Shown: piece after piece, positions 1 through 14,123 of the stretch | How positions within the stretch are numbered: the first letter of the stretch is position 1 | Layout of the letters: every line of letters begins with the position of its first letter | Origin: JBCCFC01 sp965213595 | Lineage (GTDB): Bacteria > Chloroflexota > Anaerolineae > Caldilineales > Caldilineaceae | NCBI GenBank assembly: GCA_965213595.1 | Contig: CBDBZO010000002.1 | Location: 248,001-312,000, forward strand | DNA: 64,000 bases | Reading direction: 5' to 3' | Notes under the pieces: generated by a model | Told to the model about the DNA's origin: nothing | The model's input: the letters and a program-made list of their open reading frames with translations, nothing else | The model's database searches: none | Program-made: the position numbers and the translations under genes

Positions 1-250
1 CCGCGTGGACAAAGCGCGCAGCCGCGATCAGGGCGGCACGGGGCTTGGCCTCAGCATCGTCAAGTGGATTGCCGAAGCGCACCACGGGCACGTGGAATTT
101 GAAAGCGTTCCTGGCCAGGGCAGCACCTTTACGCTGCACCTGCCGACCTATTACGAATCTGCGCCCCTGCTTGAAGCGTCCGCCAATCAATCCGACAGGG
201 TGATTTTGCAGCAGGCGAGTCCCAACATGGAACTCGCTGAGCGGCTTTAA
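1..250 (+). CDS. Sensor histidine kinase, C-terminal end only (partial)
   Basis: The gene enters from the left edge of the window; the first complete codon is at base 2. The visible part is the end of a histidine-kinase ATPase domain. It carries the G2-box GGTGLGLSIV at about residues 11-20, then the last strands of the domain (GHVEFESVPGQGSTFTLHLP). A tail of about 30 residues with no recognised domain follows. The G2 box closes the ATP lid in this family, so the protein is a two-component kinase; its sensor part and partner regulator lie outside the window. It converges on the kinase encoded on the other strand, whose stop codon is 87 bases away. Confidence 0.85.
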   Translation, partial: RVDKARSRDQGGTGLGLSIVKWIAEAHHGHVEFESVPGQGSTFTLHLPTYYESAPLLEASANQSDRVILQQASPNMELAERL

Positions 251-337
251 TAAGCTCTACCCCCTCTGAACAGCATAGTGCGTTCCCGGTCGCGCCCGGC
301 GCGTGCCGGGGACATGGACAACTCTCCGCGCTGCGAT

Positions 338-2062
338 TTACGGGTTTGACGGCGTCGGTCGCGCTTCGAGCACGATGGGGCCGCCCGCCTCCTGCTCGGC
401 GGGAATCGAGAAGAAGAAAGTTGTTCCCTGGTCGACTTCGCTGCGCGCCCAAATTTGTCCGCCGTGTGCCTCGACAATTTTGCGCGCCAAAAACAGCCCC
501 AGCCCCGTGCCCGCCGTGCTGCGCCGCAGGCTGCTGTCGATGCGGTAGAAGCGCTCGAAGATGTGCGGGAGCTCGTGCGAGGGGATGCCGATGCCCTCAT
601 CGGCCACGTAGAGCACCACGCTTGTGCGCCCGTTGATGCCGCGCGCCGTCCAGCCACCCAGCCGAATCTCGCCGCCGTTGGGCGAGTACTTAATGGCGTT
701 GCCGATTAGATTGGTCAACACCTGGCGCAGACGCTCTTCGTCCCCCCACACCAGCGGCAGCTGTTCCGGCAGCTGCACCGTCAACTCATGCTGATCGCTC
801 TGCGTGCGGTAGACCTTGACCACGCGCGCCACCAATCGGTTCAGGTCCACATCGGCATAATCCAGCCGCAGCCCCTCTGCTTGAATGCGGCTGATGTCGA
901 GCAGATTGTTAATCAACAGCTCCAACCGATCAGCCTCTTCCTCAATTACCTGTAGGCCCTGGCGGGCAGTCTCGACGTTCCACTCGGCATCCGGCCTAGC
1001 CAGCGTCTGCGCAAAGCCCTTGATCAGCGCAACGGGCGTCTTCAACTCGTGGCTGATGATGGAAGCAAAGGTCGACTTCACCTCCTCTTCCTCCCGGTAG
1101 CGCGTGATGTCGTGGACGTTGATAATGACGTTGACCAACTGCTCGTCGTCGCCCAGCAGCGGGGTGTAGACGAGGGAAAGGGTAACGCGGCCAGCGCCCG
1201 GTCGGGGCAAATCTCCCTCGCAGCGCAGGTTTCCCTCGCGAAGCAGCCGATTAATTGCCGCCTGTGGCGGATCAATCTGACAAAAGTCGTCCCCCTCAAC
1301 GTTGTCCAAAACGAGAATCTGCCGACAGTTCTGCCCGACCGCTTCCGCCGCCGAGAGCCCCAGCATCGAGGCCAGCGCCTGGTTGATCACGACCACGCGC
1401 CGCTCGGTATCCAGAATCACGATGCCGTTGGCGCTGTTCTCGATAATCGTCTCCAGCCGATTGCGCTCCGTGTTGAGCTGGCGGTAGAGTCGCGCGTTGC
1501 GCACGGCAATGGCCGCCTGGTAGGCAAAGCCCTGCAGAAGCTGCCAGTCGACCTGCGTAAAAGCGTAGTCACCGCGAAAGAGGTAGATGATGCCAAGCAG
1601 ATCGTTCTCGAACAGCAGCGGCAGGCCAATTACCTGATGCAGCAGCACCTTCTGCTCCTCGTGGTTGAGCTCTTGCTGCACGAGCTGGGCGCGCTGCTGT
1701 AAATCGCTAAAATAGTGCCGCAGCTTTTCCTTTAGCTCCAGGCTTTCGCCCTCGTCGGTTTGCACGTCGGGCAGTTCATTGAGCAGCGGAGCAAAGGCGG
1801 GCAGCAGATGGGGCGGAATGCCGTAAGCCGTGCGAAATTGAAACTGAATGGCGTTGAGGTCTTGCTCGATCTCCGTCTCCTCGGCCAGCGCAATTAGCCC
1901 AACGCGGCAGCCCGCCATTTCCGCGGCGCTGTTTAGAATCAACTCGAGCAGGCTGGGCAAATCCAGCCGCGATGTCATGGCGCGCGTAATGCGCAGCAGG
2001 TATTCACGCTGTCGCAGCTGGTGCGTTGCGACAAGCGCGGGGACGTTTACTTCGTTTTCCAT
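338..2062 (-). CDS. Sensor histidine kinase with GAF and PAS domains
   Basis: Soluble two-component sensor kinase of 574 residues. Order: GAF-like sensor (about 15-190), PAS (about 205-320, beginning near ETIIENSANGIVILD), dimerisation/phosphoacceptor domain with the H-box FASIISHELKTP (phosphorylated His near 338), and a HATPase domain with N-box NLIGNAIKYSPNGG, G1 DEGIGIP and G2 TGLGLFLARKIVEAHGG. No membrane segment is visible, so it probably senses a cytoplasmic or redox/small-molecule signal. The open frame extends to 2134, but a terminator for the upstream gene lies at 2070-2106, so the ATG at 2062 (MENEVNVP) is preferred. No strong ribosome site precedes it and no response regulator is adjacent. 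Confidence 0.88.
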   Translation of the reverse strand: MENEVNVPALVATHQLRQREYLLRITRAMTSRLDLPSLLELILNSAAEMAGCRVGLIALAEETEIEQDLNAIQFQFRTAYGIPPHLLPAFAPLLNELPDVQTDEGESLELKEKLRHYFSDLQQRAQLVQQELNHEEQKVLLHQVIGLPLLFENDLLGIIYLFRGDYAFTQVDWQLLQGFAYQAAIAVRNARLYRQLNTERNRLETIIENSANGIVILDTERRVVVINQALASMLGLSAAEAVGQNCRQILVLDNVEGDDFCQIDPPQAAINRLLREGNLRCEGDLPRPGAGRVTLSLVYTPLLGDDEQLVNVIINVHDITRYREEEEVKSTFASIISHELKTPVALIKGFAQTLARPDAEWNVETARQGLQVIEEEADRLELLINNLLDISRIQAEGLRLDYADVDLNRLVARVVKVYRTQSDQHELTVQLPEQLPLVWGDEERLRQVLTNLIGNAIKYSPNGGEIRLGGWTARGINGRTSVVLYVADEGIGIPSHELPHIFERFYRIDSSLRRSTAGTGLGLFLARKIVEAHGGQIWARSEVDQGTTFFFSIPAEQEAGGPIVLEARPTPSNP

Positions 2063-2069
2063 AAGGGTG

Positions 2070-2106
2070 TATAAATAAAAAACACTTGCTAAGCGTATAG
2101 CAAGTG
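2070..2106 (-). terminator. Rho-independent terminator of the glmU-cdd transcript
   Basis: Read on the minus strand: an 8-bp perfect stem CACTTGCT/AGCAAGTG (2099-2106 and 2083-2090) with an 8-base loop, followed at once by a run of six T residues and an AT-rich tail. It lies 76 bases after the cdd stop and just before the preferred start of the downstream kinase, so it separates the two transcription units. Confidence 0.85.
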
Positions 2107-2182
2107 CAAACCTATCTGTTGTCTCATTGTTCAAACTGCTGGTCGTCTGTAGGCACTGGGTAGCGCTGCGCTTTGACGCTCT

Positions 2183-2581
2183 CTATGAACCGAGCACGCT
2201 TGTCTTCTGGAAAGATACCGGCAAAAGGTTTTGCACGGTTGTCGCAGAAAATTTGCCTTCGTGATTTGCGATGTAAACGTCCATACTAGCGCCCAACTCC
2301 GCCATTACCTGCCGACAGATGCCGCAGGGCGAGCCGCCGTCCTGCGTTGCCACGGCGATGGCGGCGAAGTCGCGCATTCCCTGAGCCACGGCAGAGGTCA
2401 ACGCGACACGTTCGGCGCAGATGGTGGCTGGATACGCAGCATTTTCCACATTGCAGCCGACGACAATCTGGCCGTCCGCCGTTAACAGCGCTGCCCCCAC
2501 CCGGTAGTGGCTGTAGGGCGCATAGGCGCGCTCACGTGCTTGAAGGGCGCGGTCGACGAGTTGCTGGGGCGACATATTCAT
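2183..2581 (-). CDS. cdd: Cytidine deaminase
   Basis: Homotetrameric-type zinc cytidine deaminase of 132 residues, converting cytidine and deoxycytidine to uridine and deoxyuridine in pyrimidine salvage. The zinc site is complete: the CAER motif (cysteine ligand and the general-acid/base glutamate) and PCGICRQ with the other two cysteines. NVENAAYP, which binds the ribose, is also present. Length is normal for the family. An in-frame TTG lies one codon upstream of the chosen ATG. The gene starts 10 bases after the glmU stop and should be co-transcribed with it; the terminator at 2070-2106 closes the unit. Confidence 0.95.
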   Translation of the reverse strand: MNMSPQQLVDRALQARERAYAPYSHYRVGAALLTADGQIVVGCNVENAAYPATICAERVALTSAVAQGMRDFAAIAVATQDGGSPCGICRQVMAELGASMDVYIANHEGKFSATTVQNLLPVSFQKTSVLGS

Positions 2582-2591
2582 CAATTACGGT

Positions 2592-3947
2592 CTACTCCGT
2601 ACGCTTCGTTGATGGACGTGCCGGCACGCCGTACACGAGCGCATTCTCCGCTACGTCGCGCGTCACCACCGAGCCCGCGCCCGTCTGCGCGCCCGCGCCC
2701 ACGGATACGGGGGCAACCAACAGCGTGTCGCTGCCCAGAAAAGCGCCGGGGCCTACCTGCGTTTTGTGCTTGCGCTGCCCATCAAAATTACAGGTGATTG
2801 TTCCTGCACCAACGTTGACGTCGCCGGCTAGATACGCATCACCGATGTAGCTGAAGTGGCCCATCTTGGTACCGGCGCCGATAAAGCTATTTTTAACTTC
2901 GCCAAAGTTCCCCATGTGTACGTGGTCGGCCAGCACAGCGCCCTTGCGTAGGCGAGCAAAGGGGCCAATTTCGCAGGCGTCGCCGACTTCGGCCTCTTCA
3001 ATAAAAGCGTAGCGTATTGTGCAACGGTCACCAATTTGGCTTTTTGTGATATAGGTATTGGGGCCAATGGTGCACTGTTGTCCAATTTGTGTATCGGCTT
3101 CTAAGATGGAGCCGGGGTAAATTTTTGTATCGGGCCCGATCTCCACATCCGGCTGAATATAAGTCGACGCGGGATCGATAATGGTAACGCCTGTCAGCAT
3201 GTGCTGCATCAAAATTCGCTGCCGCATGACAGCTTCAGCGTTAGCCAAGTGAACGCGCGTATTGATGCCGTCCACTTCGCTCAAGGGTGCATCTATGGCG
3301 GTAACGGCGCGTCCATCTGCGTTGGCCATGGCGACTAAATCGGTTAAATAATATTCGCCTTTCGCGCTGAGCGAAATTTTGGGCAGGCTGTTCCAGAGCC
3401 ACTCAGCATTGAAGCAGTAAACCCCTGTATTGAGCTCTTTTATGCTTCGCTGTGCTGCTGTACAATCCGCTTCCTCGACAACCGATTGCACATTGCCCTC
3501 TGCATCGCGCACCACGCGCCCAAAGCCTTGAGGGTCGTCGCGGGTAACGGTCAGCATGGAGAGCGCTAGATCCGTAGATTGGGATTGTTCAGAAAAGTGG
3601 TCGACAAGCGCACGCAGCGTTTCTGAGCGCAGCAGCGGCATATCGCCGTAGGTGACGATTACCGCATCTGTGCTGCCTTGCAGCAGCGATTGTGCCTGTT
3701 GGACGGCGTGCCCCGTACCCAACAGCTCCCCCTGCTCGACAAAAGCAGCACGGCCCCGCAGGATACTTCTCACAAGCTCTTGCCCATGACCAACCACTAC
3801 CACTGGTAGCCCGGTGCAGACGGCCTGCGTTGCACCCACGCTCCATTCGATGAGTGATCGTCCACAAACTTCATGTAGAACTTTGGGTAGGGAGGACTTC
3901 ATGCGCGTCCCCTTGCCCGCGGCTAAAACGACGCTTGAAAATTTCAT
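2592..3947 (-). CDS. glmU: Bifunctional GlcNAc-1-P uridyltransferase / glucosamine-1-P acetyltransferase
   Basis: Makes UDP-GlcNAc for peptidoglycan: acetylation of glucosamine-1-phosphate and then uridylylation. The N-terminal nucleotidyltransferase carries LAAGKGTRMKSSLPKVLH (UTP/Mg loop) and TYGDMPLL. The C-terminal part is a left-handed beta helix of hexapeptide repeats ending in the acetyl-CoA region (FGEVKNSFIGAGTKMGH, GAGTITCNFDG, FLGSDTLLVAPVSVGAGA). The 451-residue length from the chosen ATG is typical; the frame is open 13 codons further but homology starts at MKFSSVVLAAG. It begins 88 bases beyond the 5S rRNA on the same strand and leads into cdd, so rRNA read-through may contribute to expression. 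Confidence 0.95.
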   Translation of the reverse strand: MKFSSVVLAAGKGTRMKSSLPKVLHEVCGRSLIEWSVGATQAVCTGLPVVVVGHGQELVRSILRGRAAFVEQGELLGTGHAVQQAQSLLQGSTDAVIVTYGDMPLLRSETLRALVDHFSEQSQSTDLALSMLTVTRDDPQGFGRVVRDAEGNVQSVVEEADCTAAQRSIKELNTGVYCFNAEWLWNSLPKISLSAKGEYYLTDLVAMANADGRAVTAIDAPLSEVDGINTRVHLANAEAVMRQRILMQHMLTGVTIIDPASTYIQPDVEIGPDTKIYPGSILEADTQIGQQCTIGPNTYITKSQIGDRCTIRYAFIEEAEVGDACEIGPFARLRKGAVLADHVHMGNFGEVKNSFIGAGTKMGHFSYIGDAYLAGDVNVGAGTITCNFDGQRKHKTQVGPGAFLGSDTLLVAPVSVGAGAQTGAGSVVTRDVAENALVYGVPARPSTKRTE

Positions 3948-4034
3948 ATGGAAAGCAAAAACCCAGCGCGCTGGCAAGGTGGCCAACTGGCTGGATTAGG
4001 AAGATTAATAGGTTATAGACAAGAAAAAAGATTC

Positions 4035-4152
4035 TGTTGGCAATGGCCTACTCTCGCATGCAGTCGCCCACATACTACCATCAGCGCTAGTGGGCTTAAC
4101 TACCGGGTTCGACATGGGACCGGGTGTACCCCCACTGCTCTTATCACCAACA
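4035..4152 (-). rRNA. rrf: 5S ribosomal RNA
   Basis: On the minus strand the sequence opens with TGTTGGTGATAAGAGCAGTG and closes with CCATTGCCAACA, so the ends pair as helix I. The conserved CCCGGTCCCATGTCGAACCC block lies in between. About 118 nucleotides. A CTTTTTTCTT tract follows directly (4022-4031 region) and may help termination, although no separate hairpin is visible. Confidence 0.95.
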
Positions 4153-4181
4153 AAATCTTTTTTTACAATTTCAGCTGTGCA

Positions 4182-4211
4182 TAGCACACTAAAAACTAAA
4201 TAGGATTAGAG
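4182..4211 (-). other. 3' arm of the 23S rRNA processing stem
   Basis: In the precursor RNA these 30 bases pair along their whole length with the arm at 7191-7220, with only two G-U wobbles. A further 9-bp helix, CCTAAGATG with CATCTTAGG, joins 7169-7177 to 4224-4232. Such stems enclosing 23S rRNA are the normal RNase III substrate; cleavage here would release pre-23S from tRNA-Ile and 5S. Confidence 0.85.
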
Positions 4212-4237
4212 TTTCTTACCTTACCTAAGATGATTTC

Positions 4238-7162
<2,925 letters not shown>

Positions 7163-7190
7163 AGAGACCATCTTAGGATATTCTTAGATG

Positions 7191-7220
7191 CTCTAATCCT
7201 ATTCAGTTTTTAATGTGCTA
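7191..7220 (-). other. 5' arm of the 23S rRNA processing stem
   Basis: Partner of the arm at 4182-4211. On the minus strand it reads TAGCACATTAAAAACTGAAT followed by AGGATTAGAG and pairs over 30 positions with two G-U wobbles. It lies between tRNA-Ile and mature 23S. Confidence 0.85.
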
Positions 7221-7270
7221 TGACTTTGAGCCACCGGCTCATGGGGTAGACCTAGTTGGCCAACTCCCCA

Positions 7271-7345
<75 letters not shown>

Positions 7346-7400
7346 AGAAGTCTTCGCTCAACAACTACTACACTTGGCAATAATTGCTGGCAGCTCAACG

Positions 7401-7432
7401 GCACATTAACCGTTGAAGAGTAATTAGGTAAG
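7401..7432 (-). other. 3' arm of the 16S rRNA processing stem
   Basis: These 32 bases just after 16S pair with 9034-9065 just before it: 30 of 32 positions are complementary, with one two-base internal mismatch. This encloses 16S in a long duplex, the expected RNase III site. Confidence 0.85.
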
Positions 7433-7500
7433 CGGCTTCTTATTGATGAATTGCCGGTTGCTTACGCAGCGACTCTATCATCTGAGATTTCTTTCTCTAG

Positions 7501-9003
<1,503 letters not shown>

Positions 9004-9033
9004 TTTACAGAGTTCTTGCTTAATCGAAACTCA

Positions 9034-9065
9034 CTTACCTAATTACTCTTCAATTGTTAATGTGC
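9034..9065 (-). other. 5' arm of the 16S rRNA processing stem
   Basis: Partner of 7401-7432 (30 of 32 positions paired). On the minus strand it reads GCACATTAACAATTGAAGAG then TAATTAGGTAAG, about 30 bases before mature 16S. Confidence 0.85.
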
Positions 9066-9139
9066 TGCGCCCTAAATCGTCTGACTCAGAGCAGTTCATC
9101 GCCCACTTCGGCAGCGCTTGGCTTGCCGGGCGAGAATCT

Positions 9140-9168
9140 ATTGTACCACACCTCGTGCGACTTGTCAA
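9140..9168 (-). promoter_or_regulatory. rRNA operon promoter P3 (closest to 16S)
   Basis: On the minus strand: TTGACA (9163-9168), a 17-base spacer, TACAAT (9140-9145). Perfect -35 and one mismatch in the -10. A hairpin with arms AATTTCAA/TTGAAATT (9174-9181 and 9192-9199) lies just upstream, in an AT-rich stretch that could act as an UP element. Confidence 0.85.
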
Positions 9169-9271
9169 GCCCCAATTTCAAAATTTGCTTGTTGAAATTG
9201 TTTTCGACTTAACCAGCGTTGATGTAACTCTTCGCCAGTTGTTCGCCGCCGCTTTGTGCAGACAAGACTCA

Positions 9272-9300
9272 AGTTTACACTATTTGTCTTGCCCCGTCAA
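9272..9300 (-). promoter_or_regulatory. rRNA operon promoter P2
   Basis: On the minus strand: TTGACG (9295-9300), a 17-base spacer, TAAACT (9272-9277). Weaker match than its two neighbours but with the same spacing. A hairpin with arms AAGTTTC/GAAACTT lies between this promoter and P1. Confidence 0.65.
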
Positions 9301-9415
9301 ATTTCGATTTGCTTGTTTTTCGCTAAGTTTCTTGCGGAAACTTTTGCAAAGAAACAACTCGAAATCTCAAAGCGTCTTGTCTTTTAAGGTGCTTGCCAGT
9401 TTCGGCTGGACGAAA

Positions 9416-9444
9416 ATAATATCATGTGCCGCCCGCCCTGTCAA
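9416..9444 (-). promoter_or_regulatory. rRNA operon promoter P1 (most distal)
   Basis: On the minus strand: TTGACA (9439-9444), a 17-base spacer, TATTAT (9416-9421). It begins 33 bases after the stop codon of the methyltransferase/MTHFR gene, so the whole 473-base gap 9004-9476 is rRNA leader and promoter DNA; no gene is seen in it. Confidence 0.85.
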
Positions 9445-9476
9445 ATCCAAAATGCTTTATTTGTCGATAGTTTCTA

Positions 9477-11435
<1,959 letters not shown>

Positions 11436-11482
11436 GGTTTGTCTATATAGATTTGCGCTATACCAGCGTATTTCGCTTCAAC

Positions 11483-11568
11483 AGACGATAGACGATGGCT
11501 GATGGACGATTCAAGTCGTCCCAAGTCGTCGACGATTTGCCATTGTCTTTCGCCATTGTCTATCGTCT
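11483..11568. repeat. Self-complementary spacer repeat
   Basis: Divergent promoter gap (11436-11657). AGACGATAGACGATGG (11483-11498) is mirrored by CCATTGTCTATCGTCT (11553-11568), 15 of 16 positions pairing. Further degenerate copies of GACGAT/ATCGTC lie inside and outside the arms. It can fold into one long hairpin. No riboswitch-like core was recognised upstream of the methyltransferase gene. Confidence 0.7.
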
Positions 11569-11657
11569 GCCGTCTATCGTCCAACAAAGTTATACCACTA
11601 ATTCAGCTTTTGCGGTAGAATAAACAAACGCACCGTCTTTGGAGATCAATCGCTTAC

Positions 11658-12968
<1,311 letters not shown>

Positions 12969-13033
12969 AGAGGAAGATTCAACGCGGAGAGCGCAGAGGA
13001 GGAAGCGCGAAGGGCCGCGGAGGGAAGAAAGCA

Positions 13034-13168
13034 TGTCATTTCGACCGGAGAGCCTGCCCTGAACGAAATGAATGGGGGGAGATCTGCACGCTACCCGCAG
13101 GGTGTTACTAAATTACAAAATCGCTTCGTCTGCCACCAAAAGATTTCTCGCATTCACTCGAAATGACA
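13034..13168. repeat. MITE-like element with 11-bp terminal inverted repeats
   Basis: 135 bp bounded by perfect inverted repeats TGTCATTTCGA (13034-13044) and TCGAAATGACA (13158-13168). It has no coding capacity of its own. The downstream frame stays open through it, which makes an artefactual N-terminal extension of the next gene. Confidence 0.7.
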
Positions 13169-13197
13169 ACGCCTCCGCGTTGAAAAGTTCTGCTATA

Positions 13198-14034
13198 ATG
13201 GAAACCGATCGCCTTTTTCACGAGCTGTTCGCCCTGGCCCCCCAGGCGCTCTTTGATCTGCTCGGCATCGTGCCCGAATGCGAATACACCTTTAGCAGCC
13301 CGGTTCTGAAGGCCAGCGAGCGGCAGCTAGACGGCCTGCTCGAACCGGATCGGCAGGAGTGCCGGCGCTACTTTCTGGAAGTGCAGGGTTATTTGGACAA
13401 GTCGATCTACTGGCGGGTTGTCCACGAGGTCGGTCTCTATTTTGGGCAGCGGCCCGAACTCAACGGCTGCGACTGGCAGGCCGTCGTCCTGTTCCTTGAT
13501 CAGGGCCACGATCCAGGCGTGGACACGCTCGGCGCGCTCAACGCGGGCGACTGGCTCGTCCACGGCGTGATCACGGAGCTGCTCGCCGCGTCACCATCCT
13601 CTTCGCCGATTTTGAACGTGCTGCGCCCGCTGCTGGCGCGGAACGAGGCAGAAGTGCGCGAGCAGGCGTCCGAATGGAGTCGTGCGCTGCGAGAGGCGGA
13701 AGAAGTGTCGCGCGGCACGCAAGAGTTGCTGCTGTCGCTGCTGACGCAGTTTATCGGTCAGAAGTTTACGCAATTGAGTAGGGAGGAGATTGATAAGATG
13801 CTAGAGTTAACGCCAATCCGAGAAACGCGCCTTGGGCGTGATTTGATGAACGATGGCAGGATCACTCTGCTGACAAGCATGATTGAGAACAAATTTGGCG
13901 CGTCCGCAGAAACAATCACCAACCGTCTGGAGCTGCTCTCAAGCGAGAACTTGAGCGAACTCGGCATTTACCTATTTGAGGCAGAATCGTTTGCTCACGT
14001 CGAGAGTTGGGTTGAAAACGCGCTGACACAATAA
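13198..14034 (+). CDS. DUF2887/DUF4351-type protein, PD-(D/E)XK nuclease-like (Rpn relative)
   Basis: 278-residue protein resembling the cyanobacterial DUF2887 family, placed in the PD-(D/E)XK superfamily with transposase-derived Rpn proteins. The N-terminal half holds DRLFHELFALAPQALFDLLG and the probable catalytic patch RYFLEVQGYLDKSIYWR, with the E-x-Q form of the motif. The C-terminal half (FIGQKFTQLSREEIDKMLEL onward) looks like DUF4351. The frame is open from 13072, but that extension is encoded by the MITE just upstream, so the ATG at 13198 is chosen. A TATAAT overlaps this ATG and is therefore unlikely to be its promoter. Function is unproven; relatives have been linked to recombination. 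Confidence 0.75.
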   Translation: METDRLFHELFALAPQALFDLLGIVPECEYTFSSPVLKASERQLDGLLEPDRQECRRYFLEVQGYLDKSIYWRVVHEVGLYFGQRPELNGCDWQAVVLFLDQGHDPGVDTLGALNAGDWLVHGVITELLAASPSSSPILNVLRPLLARNEAEVREQASEWSRALREAEEVSRGTQELLLSLLTQFIGQKFTQLSREEIDKMLELTPIRETRLGRDLMNDGRITLLTSMIENKFGASAETITNRLELLSSENLSELGIYLFEAESFAHVESWVENALTQ

Positions 14035-14123
14035 GAGCAAGTCGTTAATGCCCTATCTGGCGAAGCAGCGTGAGACTCACAACAAGCAGCAAACAATAAG
14101 CACTAAGCACTAGGAAGTAACCC

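Noticed and set aside
2063..2134. 24-codon N-terminal extension of the GAF/PAS kinase
   Set aside because: It runs through a rho-independent terminator belonging to the upstream cdd transcript.
11436..11657. SAM or other riboswitch upstream of the methionine-synthesis gene
   Set aside because: Only a self-complementary tandem repeat is seen; no riboswitch core was recognised.
13072..13197. 42-codon extension of the DUF2887 protein
   Set aside because: Encoded by a MITE with inverted repeats; homology begins at the ATG 13198.
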